Part shown: positions 36,626 through 45,574 of the stretch, in pieces
Layout of the letters: each line of letters opens with the position of its first letter
Numbering within the stretch: position 1 is the first letter of the stretch
NCBI GenBank assembly: GCA_937951615.1
Contig: CALFBH010000065.1
Location: forward strand, 1 to 55,400
Reading direction: 5' to 3'
DNA length: 55,400 nt
From: an uncultured Saprospiraceae bacterium
GTDB taxonomy: Bacteria; Bacteroidota; Bacteroidia; Chitinophagales; Saprospiraceae
The notes under the pieces: model-generated
Database searches by the model: none
The model's input: only the letters and a program-made list of their open reading frames with translations
What the model was told of the DNA's origin: nothing
Program-made: the position numbers and the translations under genes

Positions 36626-39600
36626 CTATTTCGGAACACTAGAAAAAATACCATTATTACCATTCCATAAAGCCTTGTCCGCACCATTTACATCGCCGTC
36701 CATATTGATGTCAGGAATGAAATAATCGTTGAAAAAACCATTACTTATTTCCCAGACAGCTTTATCCTGTCCATTAATGTCGTAGCCAGATGGGTTGCTC
36801 TGGTCACAATCACCTGCAAACATTGCCCAAGTGCCATTTGCCAATTGCTTCTGCCCAGACGAAGCAGCGTCATTATAACCATCACTTAATCTGAAATCAT
36901 AAGTCAGTGTAGTATTGACAATGTTGACTGGGCTTGGCGTCATAGCTGCAATATGGTTTCTGTGTTCAACCACTACATAAACAGCACTTGCTGCATCGGC
37001 AGATAAAACGTTTGGATTGGGAAAAAACAAACAACCGTCCTGCTGTAAAATGGCTGCGGTTTGTGCAATTTCAGTACTTGCACTTGGGCCTGTTCGGAAA
37101 GAAACCAAGACCCAATCAACAGTACCTGCCGGATAATCGGCGGCTGTCCAGCCGAGTCCTTCATTGCCTTCGTAGCCCCATAGACTGTAAGGCTGGACAT
37201 CGGGTAGATTACTGGTTTGCTGAAGTGTATTGTTCATCATATCATTAGCAGCATCATACGGGCCTTCCAGTGCGAGACAGAGTTGAGGCGTCACCCAGGC
37301 AGCAGTTTGTCCGCAATCCAAATCTATAACCTCAACATCATCCAACTGAACATCAATAGCTTCCAAACCAAGATCAAAGACCAGCCGAGCATAAGCATCC
37401 GTCGAATCAGATGTAAATGTATAAGTATAAGACTGCCATTGCTCAGTTAAAAGTGGCTCATCATAGAAATAAGCAGTCCAGATATCCGGGCCATTTTGTG
37501 CCACATAAAAGCGGATCTGGCGGTCGATCTCTGAACGACCTCTAAACGAGACCTGATAATTATGTCCGTCAATAATGGGAACTTCATGTTGAATAAGTTG
37601 GACATGCCAGGACAGCGATCCCGGATCAATAACATCAATAGAGAACAATTCATCCACATAGTCGTGGGTGGCTTCTGCTTCAACATTGACATAAACAGAC
37701 CAGAAGTCACCGCCATTATCGAAGTTTCCATTTTTTACGACTTCGATATTATCGTCCAAATCTATCATAGAGATATCATCCAGTTGAACATCAATGTTTT
37801 CAATGCCCATGTGAAAGTTTAGCCTTGTGAAAGCATCGGTAGAATCAGATACAAAATTATAGGTATAGGACTGCCACTCTTGAGTTAAAATTGTCCACTG
37901 ATTATAGTATCCGCTATAATCGTCTGGACCATTTTGCGCAACCTGTACAAGCATCTCCCGTTCAGCGTCTGCACGGGCCTTAAAAGTAATCTGATAACTA
38001 TGTCCGTTGACAATAGGTACGTCGTACTGGATAAGTTGTGTATGCCAGATTGATGAACCAGGATCTATAATATCAACAGAAAATAACTGATCCGTATAGA
38101 GATAGTCGGCAGTAGCTTCTGCATTTATATAAACATCCCATTCTTCATCCAGGTTAGAGAAATCGCCATTTTCTGTAATTTCGCTAGTTGCAAGCGTAAC
38201 TTTTTCAATAAAAGTAGGGCATTCATTATCGCCCCAGCGAACCCAGCAGTCATAAATGCCCACAGGAAGATTATTAAAAGTATAAATCCCCACGTCATCG
38301 GCGGTATATTGATAAGTCTGTCCCCCATCAATACTCAATTGAATTCCGCCTCGATCTGCATTGTCGGGAAAATTAAATACCAATTCACCTTCATTATTGC
38401 TGATACAATTACTTTCATAAATAATTGTAGCAATAGGTGCTTCTTTTATACTAAGTGTCTGACTGCCCAAATCGATTGGACAGTTACCATTATCCCATCG
38501 CGACCATACAGCATAAGTATTCAAAGCGAGTCCATCAATCGTGTATGTACCTACATTGTCGGGTGAAGTATAAGGGTAGGTCAGTCCACCGTCGATACTG
38601 AATTGAATATTACTATAAGAAGGATGGTCTTCAAATTCAAATTCAAATGAGCCCAGGTCATTGGCATCACAGACATCATAATCTCTGAAACTTGTAACCT
38701 CTGGCTGGTCATTGGCATAAATGACAAGATTGCCCATGTCCACAGGGCATTCATCATTGCCCCATCTTACCCACAAATCATAAGTACCTGCTGCGAGGTC
38801 TGGAATGTTGAGTGCTAATAAATCATCGGGACTGGTATAAGGGTAATTTAAGCCACCATCCAGACTAAATTCTATATTGGTTCGATTAGGATCATCAAGA
38901 AATTCCAATATGACCGAGCCAGTGGCTTGACTGCCACAGGCGTTTTCTATAGCGGCTAATGTTGCATTAGGTCCATTGGCAGCATTGATAGATACGGGAC
39001 CAAGATTGTAAGGACAACTGTCATCGCCCCATCTTACCCAGAGGTCGAAAGTAGCTGCACTAAGTCCTACAATTTCGTAAGTGCCGACATCATCTGGACT
39101 ATAGAAAGGGAAGGTGAAACCACCATCCAGACTGAACTCTATACCAGTACGAGTGGGATGGTCGGGGAATGAAATTGCAATCAGTCCGGTGCTTTGTGAG
39201 CAGGAAGTGGAGTTGGTGCTAATATTGGTAACAACTGCTGGTGTACAATTATTGGAGCAGGTATAATTCTGTACTTTCGGATAATCCTCAACTGGAATCA
39301 TGGCTGTGCCGTCATTGGGTGTATCCGAATTAAAAAGTGTAAAACGGTCATTGATTCGAATGTCGGGATCTGCTTCTCCATTGACAAATTGCATGAGGAC
39401 TGTACCGACTAGTATCATATCCACTTTATTCAATTCATAATTATTTGCTCCGCCATCTTCTTTTTGTAAAACAAGACTGAGCAAGCCACATTCTCCATCA
39501 TTGCTAATAGCCTGATCTATCCAGTTGGCACCCGCTGCCACTGTAGAAGTCGTTTCATTAAACTCAACAGGCGTATAACTGACAAAGGAAGCGATGGCTG

Positions 39601-39808
39601 GGTCATAATTAAAAAAGAAAGAAGTACTGCCCATCTCAAAATCGACAGTCGAAAAATCGGACGCCCGCACATAAATACCGACTTCCAGATAGTTATTACA
39701 CAGATTATTTCCACTCAGAGAGACTTTTACAATCTGCCCATTGGAATGTATTGTCCCAAGTAGCAGCATGCTTATCGTGAGCGAAATATAGATATATATA
39801 TTTTTCAT
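36626..39808 (-). CDS. Secreted cohesin-like/SprB/CBM protein with dockerin-like tail
   Basis: A 1060-residue protein with a signal peptide (1-25). Residues about 25-170 resemble a cohesin-type domain (VGIYVRASDFSTVDF, SFFFNYDPAIASFVSYTP). Four SprB-like repeats of about 78 residues follow (about 190-510; FSLDGGxxYPYTSPD, YDLWVRWGxxxCP). Two CBM4/9-like modules (about 549-685 and 691-825) start NGDFSNLDEEWDVY and NGNFDNGGDFWSVY. A shared module spans about 835-1005 (TVDWVLVSFRT, VYVVVEHRNH, GQKQLANGTWAMFAGD). Two dockerin-like EF-hands end the protein (YDINGQDKAVW; DINMDGDVNGADKALW). No usual T9SS tail is seen. It is probably an extracellular carbohydrate-binding scaffold. It lies downstream of the DUF1800-DUF1501 pair, behind element 3. 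Confidence 0.9.
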   Translation of the reverse strand: MKNIYIYISLTISMLLLGTIHSNGQIVKVSLSGNNLCNNYLEVGIYVRASDFSTVDFEMGSTSFFFNYDPAIASFVSYTPVEFNETTSTVAAGANWIDQAISNDGECGLLSLVLQKEDGGANNYELNKVDMILVGTVLMQFVNGEADPDIRINDRFTLFNSDTPNDGTAMIPVEDYPKVQNYTCSNNCTPAVVTNISTNSTSCSQSTGLIAISFPDHPTRTGIEFSLDGGFTFPFYSPDDVGTYEIVGLSAATFDLWVRWGDDSCPYNLGPVSINAANGPNATLAAIENACGSQATGSVILEFLDDPNRTNIEFSLDGGLNYPYTSPDDLLALNIPDLAAGTYDLWVRWGNDECPVDMGNLVIYANDQPEVTSFRDYDVCDANDLGSFEFEFEDHPSYSNIQFSIDGGLTYPYTSPDNVGTYTIDGLALNTYAVWSRWDNGNCPIDLGSQTLSIKEAPIATIIYESNCISNNEGELVFNFPDNADRGGIQLSIDGGQTYQYTADDVGIYTFNNLPVGIYDCWVRWGDNECPTFIEKVTLATSEITENGDFSNLDEEWDVYINAEATADYLYTDQLFSVDIIDPGSSIWHTQLIQYDVPIVNGHSYQITFKARADAEREMLVQVAQNGPDDYSGYYNQWTILTQEWQSYTYNFVSDSTDAFTRLNFHMGIENIDVQLDDISMIDLDDNIEVVKNGNFDNGGDFWSVYVNVEAEATHDYVDELFSIDVIDPGSLSWHVQLIQHEVPIIDGHNYQVSFRGRSEIDRQIRFYVAQNGPDIWTAYFYDEPLLTEQWQSYTYTFTSDSTDAYARLVFDLGLEAIDVQLDDVEVIDLDCGQTAAWVTPQLCLALEGPYDAANDMMNNTLQQTSNLPDVQPYSLWGYEGNEGLGWTAADYPAGTVDWVLVSFRTGPSASTEIAQTAAILQQDGCLFFPNPNVLSADAASAVYVVVEHRNHIAAMTPSPVNIVNTTLTYDFRLSDGYNDAASSGQKQLANGTWAMFAGDCDQSNPSGYDINGQDKAVWEISNGFFNDYFIPDINMDGDVNGADKALWNGNNGIFSSVPK

Positions 39809-39822
39809 TTTTTATTTATTTT

Positions 39823-39940
39823 GTGTTGGTGTATTGATGTGTTGTGGTATTGATGTGTTAGGTCGTTTTGCTATGCAAAATAATTGTTATCAATCACTCA
39901 ATCACTCAATCAACTCAATAACTCAATCAACTCAATTCAT
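39823..39940. repeat. Intergenic element 3 with central mini-hairpin
   Basis: The centre is TTTTGC-TAT-GCAAAA (39866-39880). The left arm is degenerate TATTGATGTGTTG units and the right arm is degenerate CAATCACTCAATCA units, roughly complementary to the left. The right arm runs up to the stop codon of the DUF1501 gene (39937). Its architecture matches the elements at 9384 and 34724. Confidence 0.75.
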
Positions 39941-41988
39941 CGTTTTAATAATTTATGCACTAGAGGATTGCCCATTTTGCTTCGATTACTTTTCCAAAGA
40001 TCATAATCAGCAGCATCAGTAATGCCATCAGCATTCAGGTCGGTTACACGGTAATCACTGGCATTATTGGCTCGTTTCCAAATGCTATAATCCGCACTAT
40101 TGATTAAACCATTTTGATCCATATCGCCGGCAATCATTACATAAGTTCCATTAATGTCTTTCAACTGACCGACACCAGAAACAGATGTTGCAGAATTGGT
40201 GATATTAGGATAACTAGTTGTTCCCTCTACCGCCATGATGGTATTTTTATGCAATACGCCAATATGTGAACGATGGAAAACAGCCACCCGGAAAGGTTCA
40301 GGATATAAACCACCAATCGGGACAAGCGTACTGCCCGTTGCCGGATCCATAATTTGCCCGTCGTTGCGAAGCAAGACCGCTTTTCTATCCAAGACCAGAT
40401 TATTCTCCGTCCACAATTCTATCAGCACCCAGTCCACGGTATTGGCTGGGAAGCTATTGATGCTTTCTGTGCCGAAGTAACTGTATCGAGTATCATCGTA
40501 AGGCTGCGATAGTGGCAGCAGTCCGCTACTGGACAAATCTGTACCCATCAGTCCTGTTGTTGCATTATAGTATCCTTCCAGGAAGAGTTTGAAACTCAGG
40601 TTCATGGAAACAGGCTGTATCGGTGCGAAATAACAATTTGGATCAACTGTTTGTGCTGACTTGATGACTGGAATATTATTCAAGACTACACTTGAAGGTG
40701 TTTGTGAGAAAGTACCCAGCAGCGCGTCGTCGCTTGCGCCCAGCCAGTCCTGCATAACCGAACTAAATACAGAGCGATAATCGTTTTCCAACTGAGCAGG
40801 ATCGGGTGCACCCTGATTGTCCATGAAAGACAAGTCAATATTTTGCCCATAGACGCCTTTATTGACATGTTCGCCTATTACAAACATAGAAGATACTGTG
40901 CCGTGGTCGGTGCCGCTACTTCCGTTTTGAATGATTTTACGACCAAATTCAGAAAAGACAATAGTCGTTACCTGATTTGCTTTGCCTAAGCCTGCTAAGT
41001 CCTGCTGGAAAGCTTGTAGTGAATTACTCAAATCAGCGAGTAAATCTGCATGTTGTCCTTGTGTTGTGTTTCCTTGAATCACCAAATCGACATGGTTGTC
41101 CCAGCCGCCTTTACGTGCCATAAACACTTTGGTCATAGAACCACCTGAGATGAATCTTGCAATAGTTTTCAACTGATTACCGAGGTCGGAATTAGGATAG
41201 GTTTGTGTATTGCTACCAGCATTAAATACATCTGTAATTCGTTCTGAATATACCTGTGTACTTTTTTCCAATACAGAAATATAACTCAGCATTTCACCAT
41301 GATCTGAGTTGGGAATTTGTGAAATGGGTTCACCACTCAGGCTGGAAATGACACTGTAAAAACCAGCAGGGTCCTGACCGCTGAGGTTGATTTCCAGTTC
41401 GTGAGCCTCCGTGGTATGAAAGCCCGTATTCGGCGTATCGCCCAATATAATGCCCAGCGGATCCACTTCATCACCAAACGGAATACCGCGATAAGTAGGG
41501 TAGCGGTCTTTCAGGAATCGCCCGACCCAGCCTTCTTCCTGATCGGCATTGGAAATACTGCCGTCAATGCCTTTAAGCATAATATCTTCTGAAGCAAAGT
41601 GAGAACGATTGGGCAGGTTATAACCTGTTCGTTGTACAATGGCCATTAAATCGTCGTCGTACAGATTCTTAAAACTGCTTAGACTGGGATGCAGTCCTAT
41701 GTCCTGATTGGTACCAATCAGGCTATTGTCCAGCGTAATCAGTGCGTTTTGAGGCATGTATATATCAGGACGCTCAGTTTGATAACTTCCAAAATGATTC
41801 ACCGGAACGAGTGCATTGATAATATCATTGGCACCTGCGAGATAAACGATGACCAGAACGCGGTCGGTATAGTCACAGACTGCAGTGGGCATAACGGATG
41901 CGCCGAGTGTCTTAAATCCAAACCCATTCAGAAAGACGGGAGCTACAGCAGTAGTCAGTCCGGCTTTTATAAATTTTCTTCGTTTCAT
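39937..41988 (-). CDS. DUF1501 protein fused to the shared EF-hand module
   Basis: A 683-residue protein. The N terminus MKRRKFIKAGLTTAVAPVFL resembles a Tat-type or twin-basic signal. Residues about 35-470 match DUF1501 (sulfatase-like fold: RVLVIVYLAGANDIINALVPVNHFGSYQTERPDI, GLHPSLSSFKNLYDDDLMAIVQRTGY, MVFSEFGRKI-type segment, GTDHGTVSSMFVIGEHV). DUF1501 proteins are exported and typically paired with DUF1800; their reaction is not established. The C-terminal part (about 485-625) is the module also present in the 36626 and 45575 proteins (NTVDWVLIELWT, FRVAVFHRSHIGV, NGTYVMIAGD). Two dockerin-like EF-hands follow (GDMDQNGLINSADYSIW; TDLNADGITDAADYDLW). It starts 13 bases after the DUF1800 stop, so they form an operon. 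Confidence 0.93.
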   Translation of the reverse strand: MKRRKFIKAGLTTAVAPVFLNGFGFKTLGASVMPTAVCDYTDRVLVIVYLAGANDIINALVPVNHFGSYQTERPDIYMPQNALITLDNSLIGTNQDIGLHPSLSSFKNLYDDDLMAIVQRTGYNLPNRSHFASEDIMLKGIDGSISNADQEEGWVGRFLKDRYPTYRGIPFGDEVDPLGIILGDTPNTGFHTTEAHELEINLSGQDPAGFYSVISSLSGEPISQIPNSDHGEMLSYISVLEKSTQVYSERITDVFNAGSNTQTYPNSDLGNQLKTIARFISGGSMTKVFMARKGGWDNHVDLVIQGNTTQGQHADLLADLSNSLQAFQQDLAGLGKANQVTTIVFSEFGRKIIQNGSSGTDHGTVSSMFVIGEHVNKGVYGQNIDLSFMDNQGAPDPAQLENDYRSVFSSVMQDWLGASDDALLGTFSQTPSSVVLNNIPVIKSAQTVDPNCYFAPIQPVSMNLSFKLFLEGYYNATTGLMGTDLSSSGLLPLSQPYDDTRYSYFGTESINSFPANTVDWVLIELWTENNLVLDRKAVLLRNDGQIMDPATGSTLVPIGGLYPEPFRVAVFHRSHIGVLHKNTIMAVEGTTSYPNITNSATSVSGVGQLKDINGTYVMIAGDMDQNGLINSADYSIWKRANNASDYRVTDLNADGITDAADYDLWKSNRSKMGNPLVHKLLKR

Positions 41989-42001
41989 GTTGTCTTAATT
42001 T

Positions 42002-43684
42002 TTAAAAGGTTTGAAATTCAGGAGATGACATAATTTTATCGTAGAGATTTTCAATTCCGACCCTCACGTTTGTGTCATCATTGGTCGCCAGATATTCTTT
42101 CCAGGAAAAAAACCAGTTGATAGGGCTGAGTCCGCCTAATAACTGTTTTTGGAAATAAATATATCGTTCTCCTGTTGGCATTTCAGCCAGCAGATAAGTC
42201 AGCATATCGTCTAGAAGTTTGCTGGCATTACTGGCACCCTGCGGGTTCAGTGGGTTTTCACCAGGCGGCGCATCATCTACATTATTGACGACCCATTCTA
42301 CCATGTCGCATTTGTATGGAATGGTCGTTCCACCATTACGTACTTTACCTCTTTTAAAAGAAATGCCAAAAGTGAAACGCTCATAGATGAAATTGGCACT
42401 AAACCAGTTTTTGGAATAACCAGGTTCATCATAAAAGCCAGGGAATCCTTCTACCGTGTCCGGACCTAAAGTATCGTAGCCCATTACCCTAAAGTGTTCG
42501 GACAATACTCCATAAGCTCTATCTTTAAATACATTTAAATAGGAGCTAGGTTGACCAGGATTTATAGCTGCTATATCGGAATTTTCTATGTTCAATAAAT
42601 TGACGGAAGTCATAAACATTTCCAAGGGAGATTTCATTTTTCCGCCAATGATTTCATTGGTACTATCACCATCATCTTCATCATAAAAATGTACACTTTT
42701 TAAGAGGGTTTGTAAAATCAACCCGTGCTGATAACCATTATTTTTCAGTTGATTGGCGAGTGGCGTGATAATGTCATCTTCTATTTCTGTGCTGATCGTG
42801 TCTCGCACAAAAAATCGGTACATTTTTCTGACATAAGATTTTGCCGTTTCCAGTTGGGCGAAAATCATATCCACAAAATCCTCCAATTCTCTAAACATAT
42901 CATTGGAGCTATTTGCTCCTGTAATCGTTGCGGTAGGAAACTCACTGCTGACAAATGCAGAACTGAAGGTCTTGTCATCGGTATCATGTAAGTTGTAATC
43001 CGCATAACCTCTAATGACACCAGTGTCGCTATCGACGGAGGTATAGCTGTTTCTAAAGCCAGTCAGCACGCGGGCTGCAGTAGAAATATCAGCTTCTGTA
43101 TAGTTGGTATAATTGCCTACACCAATAGTCTCTCCTTTCAGAATGGTGAAGAGTTCCAGAAACTCTCTGGCATAATTTTCATTTGGGCTATACTTATTAT
43201 TTGAATTATTATTCAGATAAATGAGCATTTGATTGTCCACTGTAACTTTTGCTGCGAGTGTTTTTAAGTCAGCAAAAGCCAGAGATTTCAACAGCCGGAA
43301 AAAGTAATAATACTGATTCTGATTGCCCTTTACAACAAACAAAGTACTGAACCAGTGTATTATTTTCCACTGCACAGAATCATCAGCAATAGATTCATAG
43401 ATACGCCAGAATGCTGTCGCATAAGTCACTGAAAAGCCCAAGTCTTCATTTTCGCCTCCGCCAATATCTGTTGGAGAAAAAATCGGGTTGCCGGATGCCC
43501 AGGAAATCGGGCCATTTGGGTAGAGTGGTGTGGTGGGCAAAAACAATTCGTCCACTGCCTCTACAGCAGTTTTTGTGGCAAAATCATCAATTCTGGCAGG
43601 TGTGACCTTATAGGTTGCCCGCCTGAGCAGATGTGCTGCTAGACGCTTACCTAATACACCTGATCGTTGGTTTAAGGAAGCCAT
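42002..43684 (-). CDS. DUF1800 family protein
   Basis: A 560-residue protein with the family marks RLAAHLLRRATYKVTPARID, WKIIHWFSTLFVV, ADLKTLAAKVTVDNQMLIYLNNNSN, ENYAREFLELFTI and the late KSPLEMFMTSVNLLN. DUF1800 proteins are largely helical, found beside DUF1501 in Bacteroidota, Planctomycetes and Proteobacteria, and are thought to be exported together with them; no activity is established. No clear signal peptide is seen (the N terminus is MASLNQRSGVLGKRLAAHLL), so export may depend on its Tat-like partner. It is the first gene of the minus-strand operon. It is upstream of and cotranscribed with the DUF1501 gene. Confidence 0.93.
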   Translation of the reverse strand: MASLNQRSGVLGKRLAAHLLRRATYKVTPARIDDFATKTAVEAVDELFLPTTPLYPNGPISWASGNPIFSPTDIGGGENEDLGFSVTYATAFWRIYESIADDSVQWKIIHWFSTLFVVKGNQNQYYYFFRLLKSLAFADLKTLAAKVTVDNQMLIYLNNNSNNKYSPNENYAREFLELFTILKGETIGVGNYTNYTEADISTAARVLTGFRNSYTSVDSDTGVIRGYADYNLHDTDDKTFSSAFVSSEFPTATITGANSSNDMFRELEDFVDMIFAQLETAKSYVRKMYRFFVRDTISTEIEDDIITPLANQLKNNGYQHGLILQTLLKSVHFYDEDDGDSTNEIIGGKMKSPLEMFMTSVNLLNIENSDIAAINPGQPSSYLNVFKDRAYGVLSEHFRVMGYDTLGPDTVEGFPGFYDEPGYSKNWFSANFIYERFTFGISFKRGKVRNGGTTIPYKCDMVEWVVNNVDDAPPGENPLNPQGASNASKLLDDMLTYLLAEMPTGERYIYFQKQLLGGLSPINWFFSWKEYLATNDDTNVRVGIENLYDKIMSSPEFQTF

Positions 43685-44175
43685 ATAATATGTTGAGTTT
43701 AAAAATGATTGTCAATAATATATAATAGACACTCCACTTCTTACATACAGAAATAGTAGAGTAAATGCTTCAAGAGCAAGTTAACACTAAGGCAAAAAAT
43801 GTATCCTGAATACAGTTGAGACAGGTCGTATTTAGGATCTAATATTGGGAGACGGTTGAGTATAATAATCAAGAAGGGGTACTTCTAAGACGCAAACATA
43901 ATGTATAAGGCTGCATCTTAATTTATATGTAAAGTTAGGAAAAATTATATTTAAATAAAAAATACAAATGAATTTAGACACATAAAATGGTTTTTTTTGC
44001 TGATAAATAGGAGTTTAGGCAGTTTTTTTGTCAATTTTTGAGTCACATTAAAAAAATATCACATAAACAACGCATTTTCCTATTGTGTTTTTTTAAAATA
44101 AGAGTTTGATACAGTTGAAGTGTTTTTTACAATGTCACAAATGTATTGAAAAATAATTGCGTCTTAATGTTTTAA
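43685..44175. other. Divergent AT-rich intergenic region
   Basis: It separates the DUF1800 operon (minus) from the lipoprotein gene (plus), so two promoters are expected here. No gene, RNA or strong repeat was recognised. Confidence 0.45.
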
Positions 44176-44207
44176 TTTGCGTGACAAGAATAAATGTTGC
44201 ACTTTTG
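44176..44207 (+). promoter_or_regulatory. Candidate promoter of the toroid-fold lipoprotein gene
   Basis: TTTG at 44176-44179 and CACTTTTG at 44200-44207 are separated by 20 bases. This approximates the Bacteroidota TTTG-N19-21-TANNTTTG arrangement with one mismatch in the -7 box. Confidence 0.4.
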
Positions 44208-44278
44208 TAATAACAAACAAATCACTTCCCACTCCGAACCGAATAATATATACCTCCAAACCATAAATCGGTATCAAA

Positions 44279-45505
44279 ATGAGATTCATTACTATTTTCA
44301 GCATAATTACTGCATTGTTTTTCCTGTCGGGCTGCGCCAAAGATGACTTGCAGGACTTTCCGCTTGTAGAGACAACTGTGACAGAAATTGAGGAAGACGG
44401 TCAAGAGGAAAATACTGAAAATGAAGTGACCGATCACACTGCAACCGTATATGGCTGGCTGACGAGTATTCAGATGAATAATGGTTTGCTGGAAAGTGTG
44501 GAAGGTAGCAATTTTGTTTCTCTGTATGATAATGCACTAGCAGCACTGGCTTTTACAGCGCAGGACGATTTCCAGCAGGCAGAAGCTATTTTTGATTTTT
44601 TTGATAATAAAATAGATACTGAATTACTGACTGGCGACGGTGGTTTTGGACAGTTCAGAGATGCTTCAGGTATTCCATTCGATAATGCACCAAAACGCTG
44701 GCTCGGCGATAATGCCTGGTTGCTGATGGCTATTAATAATTACCACGAGGCTACAGGTAATCACCGTTACACCCGCATGGCTACCGAATTGGAAAACTGG
44801 ATACGTTCTTTGCAGGATACAGATGGTGGTTTGTGGGGTGGTTTTAAGCCTGATGGAAGCCGAATACACAAAATCACAGAAGGCATACTGGACGCTTATA
44901 ATGCTGTGCCGGGCTATGATGCCTTTCATGAAAATATTCTTCAATTTTTAGCTGACCAGCGTTGGGATGCTGATGTGCGTGCGCTGATTGCTGATCCGTC
45001 TGATGCCCGCTATCGCTTCGCGCTTGACCTGCACGCCTGGGGTTTTCTGGCACTCGAAGATTTTCCTGCCAGTACACTAGATGATGCTTATCGCTTTTTA
45101 AATTCACAAACAGCCAGTATCAATAACCAATCGACAAAAGGCTATTGTTTTGATGAAGATAAAGATGCTGTATGGCTGGAAGGGACAGGACAAATGATAC
45201 TTGCTTTCCATGAAGCCGGACGCACCAACAAAGTAGATGAATTTATAGTAGAGATGGAAAAAATGCTGATCTACAGCGAAACACATTCCGAATACGCCGG
45301 ACTTCCCTATACCACAACTCAGTCGGGAACAGCTTTTGGATTGAGTCCGCTTTGGGATACAGCGGATGACCAACCTGCCGTATCGTCAAGTGTCTGGTAT
45401 GTGCTGGGTAAAATGGGTTTCAATCCCTTTGGTATAGAACAGGTAAAAAATGTTCCGGAAGGCATGAAGTTTTGGAATAGTGGGGGATTAGTGATTGGTA
45501 ATTAG
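44279..45505 (+). CDS. Lipoprotein with (alpha/alpha) toroid, glycosidase-like fold
   Basis: A 408-residue protein. MRFITIFSIITALFFLSGCAKDD is a lipoprotein signal with lipobox Cys19. The rest is a series of paired helices with glycine- and aromatic-rich loops: FVSLYDNALAALAFTAQDDFQQAEAIFDFFD, GGFGQFRDASG, RWLGDNAWLLMAINNYHEATGNHRYTRMATELENWI, LQDTDGGLWGGF, KITEGILDAYNA and AVWLEGTGQMILAFHEAG. This is the look of six-hairpin glycosidase, epimerase or terpenoid-cyclase-like toroids. A sugar-polymer hydrolase, lyase or epimerase at the cell surface is plausible; the family and catalytic residues are not certain. It is divergent from the DUF1800/DUF1501 operon and 69 bases upstream of the 45575 gene, so it is probably in one functional group with them. 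Confidence 0.8.
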   Translation: MRFITIFSIITALFFLSGCAKDDLQDFPLVETTVTEIEEDGQEENTENEVTDHTATVYGWLTSIQMNNGLLESVEGSNFVSLYDNALAALAFTAQDDFQQAEAIFDFFDNKIDTELLTGDGGFGQFRDASGIPFDNAPKRWLGDNAWLLMAINNYHEATGNHRYTRMATELENWIRSLQDTDGGLWGGFKPDGSRIHKITEGILDAYNAVPGYDAFHENILQFLADQRWDADVRALIADPSDARYRFALDLHAWGFLALEDFPASTLDDAYRFLNSQTASINNQSTKGYCFDEDKDAVWLEGTGQMILAFHEAGRTNKVDEFIVEMEKMLIYSETHSEYAGLPYTTTQSGTAFGLSPLWDTADDQPAVSSSVWYVLGKMGFNPFGIEQVKNVPEGMKFWNSGGLVIGN

Positions 45506-45574
45506 TTTGGTGTCGTCTTTTATTTTTGGTTGCAAAGATTAAGAAAAGAGTTAAAAGTCTAAAAATCAATTATT

